DNA of 64,000 nucleotides from Megalobrama amblycephala (lineage: Eukaryota; Chordata; Actinopteri; Cypriniformes; Xenocyprididae): positions 39,913,496 through 39,977,495 of the forward strand of contig NC_063062.1 of NCBI RefSeq assembly GCF_018812025.1, given 5' to 3'. The translations under genes were made by a program, and so were the position numbers. Below are positions 21,290-32,757 of the stretch, in pieces. The notes beneath the pieces are model-generated. The model was not told the origin of the DNA. It saw only the letters and a list, made by a program, of their open reading frames with translations, and made no database searches. Every line of letters begins with the position of its first letter. Position 1 is the first letter of the stretch.

Positions 21290-22645
21290 AGACAAAAAGC
21301 ACCGTGGAGAAACTCAACAGCAATGAAAAATATGAAAAGACAATGCAGAAAAGCTGAGCGCATGTGGTGAAAGACAAAACCTAAAATCCACTATAACATC
21401 TATAAAGATAACCTTCATGCTTTCAATGTGGAACTAGGCAAAGCTAGACAGACCTTTTTCTCAAATATAATAAACAGAAACTTAAACAACACCCGCACTC
21501 TTTTTGCTACTGTAGACTAACAACCCCCCAAGTCAGATTCCCAGTGAAATGCTCTCAGACAGCAAATGCTGTGAGTTTGCTTCTTTCTTCTCTGAGAAAA
21601 TTAATAATATCAGAAAGGCGATCAGCACATCCTTGAGCTGCACTGGGGTAAAACAGATCAGATCACAACATCAGAAAGCAGCTATTATGTCTGATTTTGA
21701 AGCAATTGATGGTAAAATTTTGGAAGAAACAGTACAGCACCTTAAAACATCAACCTGCGCCCTTGACACACTTCCCACATCTTTTTTCAAAAGCGTGTTT
21801 AACTGTTTAGAAGCAGATCTCCTAGAAGTGGTAAACGCCTCACTTCTCTCTGGGACTCTTCCAAAATCCCTGAAAACTGCAGTTGTTAAAGGTCCTGTTT
21901 TTCGTGTTTTTTTGAAGCTTTGATTGTGTTTATAGTGTGCAATATAACATGTGTTCATGTTTCGCGTGTAAAAAAACACAGTATTTTTCACATAATTTAC
22001 TTATCTGTATACCGCTGTTTCCACTGTCATAAAAACGGGCTGATGACTTCCTTGTTCTATGAAGTCCCTCCTTCAGAAATACGTAACGAGTTCTGATTGT
22101 GCCAGCGGTTCCTGTGTTGTGATTCGACAGCAGCTTAGCGCTCCTTGCCCGGAAAGGTCACGCCTCTTACCATAACGTGGAGATGCACGCGCTCAGTGTT
22201 ATTGTAAACATGTCTTTAATTTTACCCCTATCAATTTGAGCCGGAATCAGACCCGGTGATTGGACTGCGGGATGAAAATAACAGCGTTTCGACGACATGG
22301 CGACAAACACACTCTACAAACGCAACTCTTGTGTATTTCTGTGGGCGGAGGTTAGTCAAAAAACTGTTTTAGTGACGTCATTAAAGAAGGAAGTAGAGGG
22401 ATGTAGTCCAAACTGGCCGTTCGATGTAGGCGACTTCTGTTAAATAAAATATCTCGCTTGGCATTGAACTTTGAGCTTTAAAATTTTACAGATTTTATAA
22501 CTAAAATGTTTCTAACTAAAGTTTGAAACATGGGATCACGAAGAACGGGACCTTTAAGCCCCTCCTGAAAAAGAGCAATCTGGATAACACCATATTGAGC
22601 AACTACAGACCAATCTCAAATCTTCCTTTCATAGACAAGATCATT
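21290..22645 (+). pseudogene. LINE reverse transcriptase N-terminal region (L2/Rex1-like), interrupted
   Basis: The order of conserved blocks is NLHAFNVELGKARQTFFSNI, CEFASFFSEKINNIRKAIST, ILEETVQHLKTSTCALDTLP and TSFFKSVFNC, then SLLSGTLPKSLKTAVVK. After the inserted TTAA element it resumes as PLLKKSNLDNTILSNYRPIS. This is the linker and first reverse transcriptase motifs of a common fish LINE. The coding stops at 22645 where other repeats begin; the catalytic YxDD region is missing. In-frame stops occur upstream of 21540. The related 3' tail is at about 28.85-28.96 kb. Confidence 0.8.
21890..22553. mobile_element. TTAA-target element inserted in the LINE reverse transcriptase (664 bp)
   Basis: The ends are aggtcctgtttttcgt and gaacgggacct, flanked by TTAA at 21886-21889 and 22554-22557. 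Collapsing the element and one TTAA rejoins the LINE frame exactly (TAVV then KPLLKK), which proves both borders. It shares only the outer aggt.c motif with the 0.95-kb TTAA elements, so it is a different family. Confidence 0.9.
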
Positions 22646-23048
22646 GGCTACGTTTACATGCACCCAAATAATCCATTTGTAATTGGGTTGACGGCTCAAT
22701 CGGATTTAAAAACGTTCATGTAAACACCTTAATCCAGGGGTCTCAAACTCAAATTGGCTGGAGGCCGTTGCTGTGATTGACACTTCATAGGAGGGCCATT
22801 TTAACATTCAAGCACAAGAAAGCGCAACATTTCTGAAAATGTACTTTCCTTTGCATTATTTCTCATTTACTTCAAATTTCATTACTAAAATATTTTTGCC
22901 ATACTTAAAAAATGTAAACGGCGATTTCTCTATCATTGTTACATACAGTATTTTCCCTTACTTTTTTTAACTTAAATAACATTAAAGTCTTGCACTGAAC
23001 AACACTGTACTGAACAAATGCAATCCCTGAATACATTTGTACACTATT

Positions 23049-23542
23049 TGTCACGGAAAAGAAGACTGGATACAATTGCAAGTTAATATCTCTTTAATAG
23101 AGCTTCACGCCAGGTAAGTAGACCACAAAACACACAGCAGCAACACAGACAGCAGGAGAGGGGTAACACAGGGACTTCGATGGGCGATGAAGTGTCCGTG
23201 ATGAATGATGGTCCTGAATGGTGAGTCCGTGTGTCCGTGTGAGTATCCGTGAATGAAATCCAGAACGAGTAATCCAACGAGACAGACAGGTAACAGGAAA
23301 CAGCGACGAGAATCAAGTCCAGGAACAAGAAACATGAGAAACAACGGGACAACACCAGGACTCAAACAAACGATCTGACAAACATGAGACGAAAGACAAG
23401 GCGTTATATAGGCAGGTGTAATGATCCACAGCTGCCGCTGATCAGCAATCAGCGGCGACGCCCACACAGAACAATCAAGTGACACATCCCAAAACCTACA
23501 CACAGACAACAGTATGAGACAGCGGATTAGTGAACCGTGACA
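23049..23542 (-). repeat. 3' LTR of the gypsy element (494 bp)
   Basis: On the plus strand it begins tgtcacgg and ends ccgtgaca. It is nearly identical to 27839-28330, and a 2-bp difference (an extra ca near 23133) accounts for the length difference. Confidence 0.95.
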
Positions 23543-23554
23543 GTACCCTCCCTC

Positions 23555-26500
23555 CTAGGAACGCCTCACGGCGTTCCCAGAACTCCTTACCTGTTGATTG
23601 TAATCATCAATAAGGGAGTGATCCAGAATGTCCCTAGCAGGAACCCAACTTCTCTCCTCCGGACCGTAACCTTCCCAGTCCACCAAGTACTGGAATCCGC
23701 GTCCCCTCCGCCTAGAGTCCAGAATACGATTAACCGAATAGGTTGGTTCCCCGTCTACGAGTCGCGGCGGAGGAGGAACCGGAGTAGGCGGATTAAGATG
23801 AGAACGGTAAACAGGTTTAATTTTGGACACATGAAAGGCGGGATGAATCCTCCTGTACGCCGGAGGCAATTTGAGGCGGACTGCCACTGGACTAATAATT
23901 TTAGTGACAGTAAACGGGCCAATGAATTTGGGAGCAAGCTTATTGGCAACGGAGCGGAGCGGAATGTTCTTAGTAGAAAGCCACACTTTTTGACCCACGA
24001 CGTATACGGGAGGCTTCGACCGGTGGCGGTCGGTCTTAGCCTTGGTACGCGCCCTCACTTGCAGCAGAGTCTCGCGGGCTCTGTTCCAAGTGTGGCGGCA
24101 CCTCTGGACGAAGGCGTGAGCGGAGGGGACCGCGACCTCGGACTCCAGACTGGGAAACACAGGTGGCTGGTAACCTAGACTACATTCAAATGGAGAAAGG
24201 CCCGTAGAAGACACTGGCAAAGAATTGTGAGCGTACTCAATCATAGAGAGTTGTTGACTCCAGGAGGAAGGATTCTTGGACGCCAAACATCGCAACATTC
24301 GCTCTAAATCTTGGTTGGCCCTCTCAGTCTGACCATTGGTCTGGGGATGGAACCCAGAGGAAAGACTAGCCGTCGCCCCCAGTAACTTACAAAACTCCTG
24401 CCAGAATTTGGACACAAATTGGGGACCCCTGTCAGAAACCACATCCACCGGGAGGCCATGTAACCGGAAGATGTGATCAATGACCGCAACCGCTGTCTCC
24501 TTAGCAGAGGGTAATTTGGCTAAGGGTATAAAATGGGTCGCCTTCGAGAATCGGTCCACCACGGTCAAAACAACCGTATACCCTTGGGAGGGTGGGAGGG
24601 CGGTAACAAAATCTAGTGCGATATGGGACCAGGGTCTCGAAGGGACAGACAGAGGTTGGAGTAACCCATCTGGAGGTCGGTTGGAAGTCTTACCAGTGGC
24701 ACAAACTGAACAAGCCAAAACAAAACTGCGAATATCACGAGCCATAGCTGGCCACCAGAATCGTTGCTTGACCAAAAATCTAGTTCGATTAACCCCTGGA
24801 TGGCAAGCCACGTTGGAACAATGACCCCACTTGATAACGCAGGACCTTAGCCCCTCCGGCACAAACAAACGGTTCGGTGGGCATACGGGCGGAGGCGTTA
24901 CCCCTTCTAAGGCCGCTAGGACCTTCGATTCGACCTCCCATGTAAGAGTGGAGACCACTAACGTCTCGGGAAGAATACACTCGGGAGTGGACAGGCGTTC
25001 GGAAGGGTCAAAAATACGAGAAAGAGAATCGGGCTTGATGTTTTTGGAGCCCGGGCGGTACGATAGAGTAAAGTCAAAACGTCCGAAAAAAAGTGCCCAC
25101 CGAGCCTGCCTAGAGTTGAGCCTTTTAGCCGATCGTATATACTCTAAATTCTTGTGATCAGTCCAAACAATAAAGGGAACCCCCGATCCCTCTAACCAGT
25201 GACGCCATTCTTCCAACGCTAATTTGACTGCCAACAACTCTCTGTTACCAATGTCGTAATTGCGTTCGGCGGGAGATAAACGATGCGAAAAATACGCGCA
25301 TGGATGCATCTTGTCGTCTGAGGGAGATCGCTGGGAAAGAACTGCACCTACCCCCACCTCTGACGCATCGACCTCCACCACGAACTGACGCGAAGGATCA
25401 GGGGCAATCAAAATGGGAGCCGAAACGAAGCGGCTCTTCAGTTTGGCAAATGCAGCGTGGGCTGCATCTGACCACCTGAAGGTCGTTCTGGGGGAGGTCA
25501 AGGCGGTCAGAGGCGCGGCTAGTTGGCTGAAATTGCGAATAAAACGCCGGTAAAAATTAGCGAAACCCAGAAACCGCTGTAGGGCCTTACGGGAATCTGG
25601 GTTTGGCCAATCCACCACAGCCTTAACCTTGTCAGGATCCATGCGAATTCCCTCAGACGAGACGATGTACCCTAGAAAAGAAACAGACTGTGCATGAAAT
25701 TCGCATTTCTCCGCCTTGACAAAAAGCCCATTCTCTAGCAGCCGCTGAAGCACTCGTCTGACGTGTTGAACGTGCTCCTGGAGAGACGACGAAAAAATCA
25801 ATATGTCGTCCAGGTAGACATATATGAACTGGTCAACCATGTCTCTCAACACGTCATTGACGAGTGCCTGGAAGACCGCAGGCGAGTTGGACAGCCCGAA
25901 GGGCATGACCAAGTATTCAAAGTGCCTTCTGGGGGTGTTAAAAGCGGTCTTCCACTCATCCCCCTTCCTGATGCGGACCAAATGATAAGCGTTCCTTAAG
26001 TCCAATTTAGTGAAAACGGACGCTCCTTGCAACCTCTCGAAGGCTGAAGACATCAACGGCAAAGGGTAGGTATTCTTTACCGTGATGTTGTTCAGCCCTC
26101 GGTAATCAATACAAGGTCGCAAAGATCCGTCCTTCTTCCCCACAAAAAAGAACCCCGCCCCCGCTGGAGATGAGGAAGGGCGGATGAACTTAGCCGCTAG
26201 AGAATCAGAAATATATTTCTCCATGGCCTCCCTCTCGGGAACAGACAGAGAGTAAAGTTTGCCTTTAGGCGGAGACTTACCGGGAACTAAATCTATCGCA
26301 CAGTCATAGGGACGATGAGGAGGAAGAGAAGCAGCCCGGGACTTACTGAACACTTCCTTCAGATCGATGTACTCCATGGGCACGTTAGACAAATCCTCCG
26401 CCTCCTCCTGCAAAACAGAAACAGACACCGTGGGACAAGCAGACAAAAGACAAGACTTGTGACACTGGGTGCTCCACTCAGTGATGGTTCCTTGTTGCCA

Positions 26501-26880
26501 GTCGATGCGGGGATTGTGTTTAGTGAGCCAGGGATGTCCAAGAACAACAGGTGCATGAGGTGAGTCCATGAGCAGAAATTGGGACTTGTCAGTGTGATTA
26601 CCAGATGTGACGAGGGTGATGAAGTCCGTAGTATGGGAAACACTGGGAAGAGACTGTCCATTGAGAGCGTTGACTGATATGGAGTGCGTCAGAGGTGATG
26701 TGGGTAAACCGTGTTGTCGTGCGAAAGAAATGTCCATGAAGTTGCCCTCCGCCCCAGAGTCCAGAAGTGCGTCGCAGGTGATGTTATGCGTTGCCCATCT
26801 CAGTCTTACCGGGAGGAGGGTGGCTGGCGAGGACTTCTCGGCGGAGATCCCGCCCGATAGTAGCCTCGAATTTACTATCG
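23555..26880 (-). CDS. pol: Pol polyprotein with C-terminal chromodomain (gypsy)
   Basis: One long frame, open from about 26880 (first Met at 26737), encodes enzymes for reverse transcription and integration. Domains in order: aspartic protease, DSGAEGNF at about 26765-26740; reverse transcriptase with [11 protein letters not shown] at about residues 303-313 from the first Met and [11 protein letters not shown]; RNase H with [14 protein letters not shown] and TDHKNLEYI; integrase HHCC zinc finger ([26 protein letters not shown]), DDE core ([45 protein letters not shown]) and GPF motif (KFIGPFTV); and a chromodomain ([17 protein letters not shown]) that probably directs integration to methylated histones. 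The length of about 1100 residues is normal. No internal stop is seen. It lies in the -1 frame relative to gag, overlapping its end. Confidence 0.95.
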
Positions 26881-27821
26881 GGCTTGGTCTTTTACCGGGC
26901 AGGTCCTGATGATATGTCCTGACGCCCCGCAGTACAGACAGAGACCCTGGGACCTCCGCCTCTCTCTCTCCTCCCGGGAAAGCCGAGCTCTCCCCACCTG
27001 CATGGGCTCAGGATCGGAAACAGGACCGACCGTATCCACCACGGAGGAAAAACGACTGCCGCCTCCGCTGTGTTTCTCTCCAGATTCTTCTAAAAGCTCT
27101 AACCTTTTTAAACGAGAGTCCACACGTAGAGCGAGTTCAACCAGTCCATTGAAGGTCTTAGGTAGGTCCAGTGTGTAGATTTCACGGTGGATACGATCGG
27201 CCAGCCCATGCAGGAACACATCCCACTGCGCCTCCTCGTTCCACCGGCACTCCGCCGCGAGGGTGCGGAACTGAATGGTATAGTCGGCGACCGTGCGGTT
27301 GCCCTGTTTCAGGGCGGTGAGTTGACGGGCGGCCTCCTTTCCTGCCACCGCACGGTCGAACACCCTCCTCATCTCGGCGGAGAGTGCCGGGAACGAGGAG
27401 CAGCATTGATCTTGATTTTCCCACACCGCCGTTCCCCAGAGTGCCGCCTTTCCGGTCAGGAGGGTTAGAACAAACGCTACCTTAGATTCTTCCTTCTCGA
27501 AGGTGCGTGGCTGCAGAGCAAAGTGAAGAGAACACTTGTTCAGAAACGCTCGACAAAAATCTGGCTCACCAGCATAGCTCTGTGGGATGGGAAGGCGGGG
27601 CTCAGGCAGGTCTCTCTGCTCCGGTGATGGTGGGGGAACAGGCGGCGGGCTGGCGCAGTGGGAGCGCGAAGTTGTTGCAGCTGCTGGGAGAGCTCGGACA
27701 CCTGTGTTACCAATGCCTGAACAGCGCGTCCGGTGGAAGAGATGCTCTCCTGCTGCTGATCCATGCGAGAAATACTGTGGTTAATGAACTCCGTGATAGC
27801 TGCTGAACTTGCTGCATCCAT
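26875..27821 (-). pseudogene. gag: Gag of the gypsy element, one frameshift
   Basis: The start MDAASSAAITEFINHSISRM at 27821 is followed by a coiled-coil-like segment (ALVTQVSELSQQLQQL), which leads into a shifted frame near 27640. The shifted frame continues with QSYAGEPDFCRAFLNKCSL, the capsid-like region (FDRAVAGKEAARQLTALKQG, VADYTIQFRTLAAECRW) and a CCHC zinc knuckle, [14 protein letters not shown]. It ends with TAG at about 26875. The frame change at about 27640 looks like a one-base deletion in a GC-rich run and would block Gag synthesis; a sequencing error is the alternative. Everything else is conventional for a chromovirus capsid protein. Confidence 0.85.
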
Positions 27822-27826
27822 GGTTG

Positions 27827-27837
27827 GTCAGATCGTT
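27827..27837 (-). promoter_or_regulatory. Candidate self-primer binding site next to the 5' LTR
   Basis: The 11 bases one nucleotide inside the 5' LTR border read, on the coding strand, aacgatctgac. No tRNA-type TGG start is present. The reverse complement gtcagatcgtt occurs inside the LTR (plus 28157-28167), about 30 nt downstream of a TATA box, where the transcript should start. This is the layout of Tf1/sushi self-priming, in which the 5' end of the RNA folds back to prime minus-strand synthesis. Confidence 0.65.
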
Positions 27838-27838
27838 C

Positions 27839-28330
27839 TGTCACGGAAAAGAAGACTGGATACAATTGCAAGTTAATATCTCTTTAATAGAGCTTCACGC
27901 CAGGTAAGTAGACCACAAAACACAGCAGCAACACAGACAGCAGGAGAGGGGTAACACAGGGACTTCGATGGGCGATGAAGTGTCCGTGATGAATGATGGT
28001 CCTGAATGGTGAGTCCGTGTGTCCGTGTGAGTATCCGTGAATGAAATCCAGAACGAGTAATCCAACGAGACAGACAGGTAACAGGAAACAGCGACGAGAA
28101 TCCAGTCCAGGAACAAGAAACACGAGAAACAACGGGACAACACCAGGACTTCAACAAACGATCTGACAAACATGAGACGAAAGACAAGGCGTTATATAGG
28201 CAGGTGTAATGATCCACAGCTGCCGCTGATCAGCAATCAGCGGCGACGCCCACACAGAACAATCAAGTGACACATCCCAAAACCTACACACAGACAACAG
28301 TATGAGACAGCGGATTAGTGAACCGTGACA
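27839..28330 (-). repeat. 5' LTR of the gypsy element (492 bp) with TATA box
   Basis: On the coding strand the LTR has a TATA box, tatataa, at plus 28192-28198. The predicted start region (gtcagatcgtt) is about 30 nt downstream at 28157-28167. The LTR ends with the tg..ca dinucleotides expected of LTRs. Confidence 0.92.
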
Positions 28331-28599
28331 CTATTCTATTTCTTGCCAGACACTTGCAGCGCTTCTGCTCACAGTCATACCAGATGAGCCACATTTGTCC
28401 AAGATGCCTTTTGAGCATCGGTAACGTTTGTTGGAAGCGTTTATTTTCTTTGTATATGGAATATGGTATGAGACAACTAGAGAATAATAATAATAACAAT
28501 TTAGCGGGCCGGATTATGTTTTATTTTTGAGATCAGTTCAGTTCAGTTTGAGACCACTGCCTTAAGCCGAGTTCAGGTTTAAACGCATAGCTACCTGTA

Positions 28600-28957
28600 A
28601 AATATATTTTTTAGAGTTATCCCTGGATACAGCTCTGTATAGAGTTAGTCCAGAAAGATTTCTCTGTAAGGGTACTGTTTAAACGCACAGCTACCTGACA
28701 AATATAAATAGTTATCCCTCTGCGTGAGGAAGATCTGTTTAGATACGCTCTGACGGACAACAAAAAACTCTCTGAAACTTAATAACTCTTCCATCCAGAT
28801 AGCGAAATTCTCTGTTTTTATTGTTATTTCCATTTCTTATGCGTTACATTTTTATTATTATGTATTTGGTTCTTCTTTATGTAAAGCACTTTGAATTACC
28901 ATTGTGTATGAAATGTGCTATACAAATAAAATTGCCTTGCCTTGCCCTGCCTTGTTG
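28600..28957 (+). mobile_element. LINE 3' tail (L2-like)
   Basis: The segment ends with gtaaagcactttgaattacc, gtgctatacaaataaaattg and ccttgcc repeats, the standard 3' end of L2/CR1-like fish LINEs. It may belong to the same original insertion as the reverse transcriptase fragment at 21.3-22.6 kb, now separated by nested elements, but the coding middle is missing. Confidence 0.6.
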
Positions 28958-29344
28958 GTGAAATGATGGGCTTGTGTGATGTTATTCCAGAGAGGCATGT
29001 TATGGGCAGGTTTTAATGAAGTGCTGTGGAGCTTCTGGCCCGATGGTGGAAACGCAGTGTGATTTTGTGCTATTAGTGTTTGTGCAGAATCAAACCACAG
29101 TATGGTAAAAAGAATATGATACGAATTATGGCAACAAACTATACACCATTAATTAAGGCATGAGGAGAGGATCATTTTAATACCTGACAATATTAAAGCT
29201 GTGATACAATCACAAATCTGATTACAAGCATTCAAAGTTACCCTAATATAGCTAAAGAATCATAACTAGGCTAAAATAACATAGTGACATACATGAAGAC
29301 ACAGACATGCATTATAGATTTTGGGACAATCTGATTATGGATTA
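28958..29344. other. Non-coding stretch, nothing recognised
   Basis: Ordinary AT-rich sequence without supported features. Confidence 0.4.
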
Positions 29345-29480
29345 AATGTGAGTCCCAGGGAGTGATTAGGGGTTAAATGCCTTCCTCAAGGTCACCTCAG
29401 TCATTTGCTGGTATTGAGAATTGAACCCTCAACTTTCAGGTTTACAGTCTGACTCTCTAACCATTAGGCCACGACTGAAA
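29345..29480 (-). repeat. tRNA-derived SINE (minus strand)
   Basis: On the minus strand the A box tggcctaatgg and the B box ggttcaattctc have normal spacing for a pol III promoter. The downstream gaggtgaccttgaggaagg resembles the body of the SINE at 54 kb. Confidence 0.7.
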
Positions 29481-29824
29481 ACGATCTTCTAGCAACCGTT
29501 ATCTGTAGACGTTTTGGAATTGGGCTGGTGATTTCATGTGAACAAAGGGAAAGGAGGAGAGTTCCCATCTAATAATATCAGTGCAGTCAAATCAATAATA
29601 TTGTTTAATATTAAGTGTCCCCAATTAAGCAAGCCAGAGGCAACAGTGGCAAAGAGCCCAAACTCCCATCAGGTGACAGAATGGAGAGAAAAAACTTTGG
29701 AAATAACCAGGCTCAGTCGGGGGGCCAATTCTCCTCTGGCCAAAGTACAAACATGGTGTGATTATGGTTCAGGCTGAATCACAAGTCATAATTCAGATTG
29801 TGAATTGTGATCATTCATATATCA

Positions 29825-30815
29825 TCAATTAATATTCACAAGTGGGATACTGTCATCTGTGTTTCTGTCATGCTGTGATGACCCAGGAAATGGTAATGAT
29901 TCTTGTGAAAAGGAATCACTCTGCTGTGGCTGTGTTTGTTGAACATTTTCTGGTGGAACCTGTGTTGCTGAAATGTTGGATTGTTCAGTGGCAAGCCTTA
30001 ATTCATTTCTGAATTTGGATATTTCTTGTTGTCCTCTTGTCTTTGCCATGTCTTTAGCCATTTTTTTCAATTTGTTTTGTATGTAGTGGCCAGTCTCCTC
30101 CATCAGAATATCTTTATATTGATAATCAAGTGAAGAAGTCCACCAGCGTTCACAGAAAGCAGGGACCATCCAAGTGACAGTTAATATACTTAAAACCCTC
30201 ATGACGATCATCTTGCAAAAAAAGATAAAAGTACGCTAATTATGAGACAAAATAGACATTATTTAGTGATTAGCAGCTATACTGTCTGTGATTAAAAATG
30301 TGAAGTTATATTTAACTCTTTTCCTGCCATTAACAGAATTTTCCAGCTATCCATGTTTTATTATACAGTAGGGTTATTCTGAAAGATTACAGAATCTACA
30401 GATCAAAAGACATGTGAAGAAGCAGAAACAAGCTATAACACATGTAAGATTGTCATCGGTGCATCGGCATAAAAGTTAACAATGCAATGGATTGATTTAA
30501 AAAAGTGTGTATTTGTATTGCGATGCATCATTTCTGACATATTTGCATTTATTTATTTATTTATTTATTTATATATAGTTATTAGTAGATGCACTACACT
30601 TTTATTATTGAGAAAGTGACCAATATTTAATACGTAGATTGAGTTCTTCTCTCTTAACTGAATACCTTTACTGCACATAGAAGCATGCGTGACATTTGCA
30701 GTGTTTTTTCCAGCATCTGCCATCTGACTATATGACGACAGTAACACAAACTTCGTCTCCAGAGCTGCTCTGAGAATCTCATGAGCATTTTACTGTTTTA
30801 TTTGAGAAAAAATTG

Positions 30816-30853
<38 letters not shown>

Positions 30854-32693
30854 GGAAGTGATCTATGGCAGTCACTGAGATATACGCGTGAGAGATCACT
30901 TCTGGCATCAGAACGTGTTTTCAGACCTCGCCAACCGGATGCTCAAGGCAGTTGGACATAGTGGTGTATTAGAGGTAAAAAATTATATAAATACTGTTTG
31001 GTTTCTGGCACAATCACTTAAATCGTTTAATCTTTTGAATCGTTTTGTGTCTTAGGACATCAATGTGTCATCACGAGCCGCAGGGTTTAATTTGGATTTG
31101 TCTATGCATGTTTTAGATGGCTTACAGATGGAGTTCCCATTGACATGCATTATATGACTGACAGACCGCAACGGTTGGAGTTAAAAATCATCATTTGTGT
31201 TCTACTTAAGAATCAAAGTCACCTACATCTTGGATGCCCTGGGGGTAAGCAGATAAACATCAAATTTTCATTTTTGTGTGAACTATCCCTTTAATGTAAT
31301 ATTACTAGTAGTAGGAGTAGTAGTAATAATACAATAAATATTGACTTTATTTTTAAAGGAATAATCAATCAAATTTTTCATCCATTTTTTTATTTATTTT
31401 AACAGTACACCTGTTGTGCAGCACTTTGTTTGCCAAACATGAAAGGGTTTATTTAAATAAAAATAAATAAATAAAATAAAACAAAATGGAATTTGAGAAA
31501 AATTCAAACGTATTTCATAGAGGCTTACATGTAGAATTGCATAGCATCATATTTTTTTCCCATTGCATTGAATCGGATTGTGATGAATCGAATCAAAATC
31601 GAATCGCACTGCATCGTAAAAGAGGTGAATCATATTGCATTGCATCAGTAACTACTTATGTATCTTTAATGTGTCATACCATTGGCTATGCATTGAAATG
31701 CGTATCGCATCAACCTTAGTTACGGAGATGCTCATCCCTAATGTAAGAAGACGCACATGTAAAATAACACAATCATCAACATTAATGTTACTGAATGAAA
31801 TGCCGACCCAGGATGAGCTACAGGACTGTGCAATATTTAACAAAACTTATCCACATCCAAGTGTTGATAAAAAAGAATGCATGAAGCTAGAATAAAATGT
31901 TTTGTTGTTGTCGTTGTTGTTGTTTAAAAGCAGGATCTGTTTATATACTGCATGTTCAGATATTCATACAACAAAATATTCTAGACTTTTGTGAAAATTA
32001 TTAAAAATGCTAGCGCTGGCTGACAACTTATTTCAAAAAACGCTGGCAGGGAAAGAGTTAACCTAAAAAACAATTAAATCATGTGCTTCATGTTATTATT
32101 TAGATGTCACCATCAAAACACCACCACAATATTTAATTTTGATTAATGTTCAAATAATGTTTTACAAAAAAAAAAAAAAAAAAAGAAAGAAAGAAACGGA
32201 AAAGCATACTCACTCGTGAGCAACTTCTTTTGGCTCGGATATCTGCATCTTCAGCAAGGGTTTTGTTGTTTTTACAAAAGATTTGCTCACAAGGAGCTAA
32301 GGTATAGTTAGCTAAGGTAAGGTAAATCACACATACCATTCCCCATCAATCAGTACAGTAATTATCCACAGAGACGCTAAAGAGATTCCTTTAAATAATG
32401 AATACACACAAGTAATGCGTTGGTGTGCTGTTCCTGTTTTTTTTTCCAGAAGAGCAGCAGCAGCAAATACTCCTTAGGCGCTTGTCAGTAATCAACACTA
32501 CAATGAAAATTGAGATGGCAGGCAATGTCATGTAAACTACGCAGATATTGATATTTTTCCCAGGGTCACAAGGACATTCAAAATCTAGTTTAAACACATA
32601 TTGTAAAATAATTAAAAACAAAAAGAGAAAAAATGCACTGCCACTTGGTACAAAGAGTTTCTGCAAGAAATCAGTAGTCAAGTGATGTGCCAT
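29825..32693 (-). pseudogene. CALHM-like channel gene (two exons, two frameshifts)
   Basis: Calcium homeostasis modulators form large-pore plasma-membrane channels. Exon 1 (32693-32214) starts MAHHLTTDFLQKLF. It has a first membrane segment, the family's CPC motif (FECPCDPGKN) and a second segment (YMTLPAISIFIVVLI). After a frameshift it continues with SLWIITVLIDGEWYV and a cysteine-bearing extracellular loop (PCEQIFCKNNKTL). Exon 2 (30211-29825) supplies the last membrane segment (MRVLSILTVTWMVPAF) and a basic cytoplasmic tail. The donor gtgagt at 32213-32208 and an AG acceptor at 30213-30212 join in phase 0. Lesions: a shift in an A9 run (plus-strand T9, 32437-32445) and another at about 32325 (gtgtga). 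The lengths (about 160 + 128 codons) suit the family. Either this is a pseudogene or two sequencing errors are involved. Confidence 0.75.
30214..32207. other. Intron of the CALHM-like gene; repeat fragments
   Basis: It holds a (TA)n run at about 30818-30850, a (tttA)n run near 30548, the end of a TTAA-type repeat (gaactatccctttaatg) at about 31282-31298, and atcgaatcgcactgcatcg hAT-like sequence near 31600. A T/A tract with gaaa repeats lies near 32166-32195. No second gene is supported. Confidence 0.5.
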
Positions 32694-32757
32694 TGTAATT
32701 AGCAATGATCCTTCTATTACACAAAGACACAACTGAAAAAGCACTGTCTAAAAAAAG

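Larger units (their letters stand above)
23049..28330 (-). mobile_element. Ty3/gypsy chromovirus (sushi/Tf1-like), near-complete, young
   Basis: The element is 5282 bp on the minus strand, bounded by LTRs 27839-28330 (5') and 23049-23542 (3'), with the 5-bp target duplication ctatt at 23044-23048 and 28331-28335. By eye the LTRs differ by about four substitutions and one 2-bp indel. A polypurine tract (minus strand aggagggaggg) lies at about 23546-23556 next to the 3' LTR. The order is gag, protease, reverse transcriptase, RNase H, integrase and chromodomain, as in chromoviruses. The primer site is discussed separately. It is inserted in the hAT MITE. Confidence 0.95.
22735..28559. mobile_element. 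hAT-type MITE split by a gypsy retrotransposon
   Basis: The left end is caggggtctcaaactc and the right end cagtttgagaccactg, imperfect inverted repeats. The 8-bp flanks are ccttaatc (22727-22734) and ccttaagc (28560-28567), with one mismatch. Without the gypsy insertion the element is about 540 bp and non-coding. It is related at its tips to the hAT element at 16.6 kb. Confidence 0.8.

Noticed and set aside
23537..24178. Plus-strand 213-codon frame under the gypsy integrase
   Set aside because: It is a shadow of the GC-rich pol coding sequence on the other strand.
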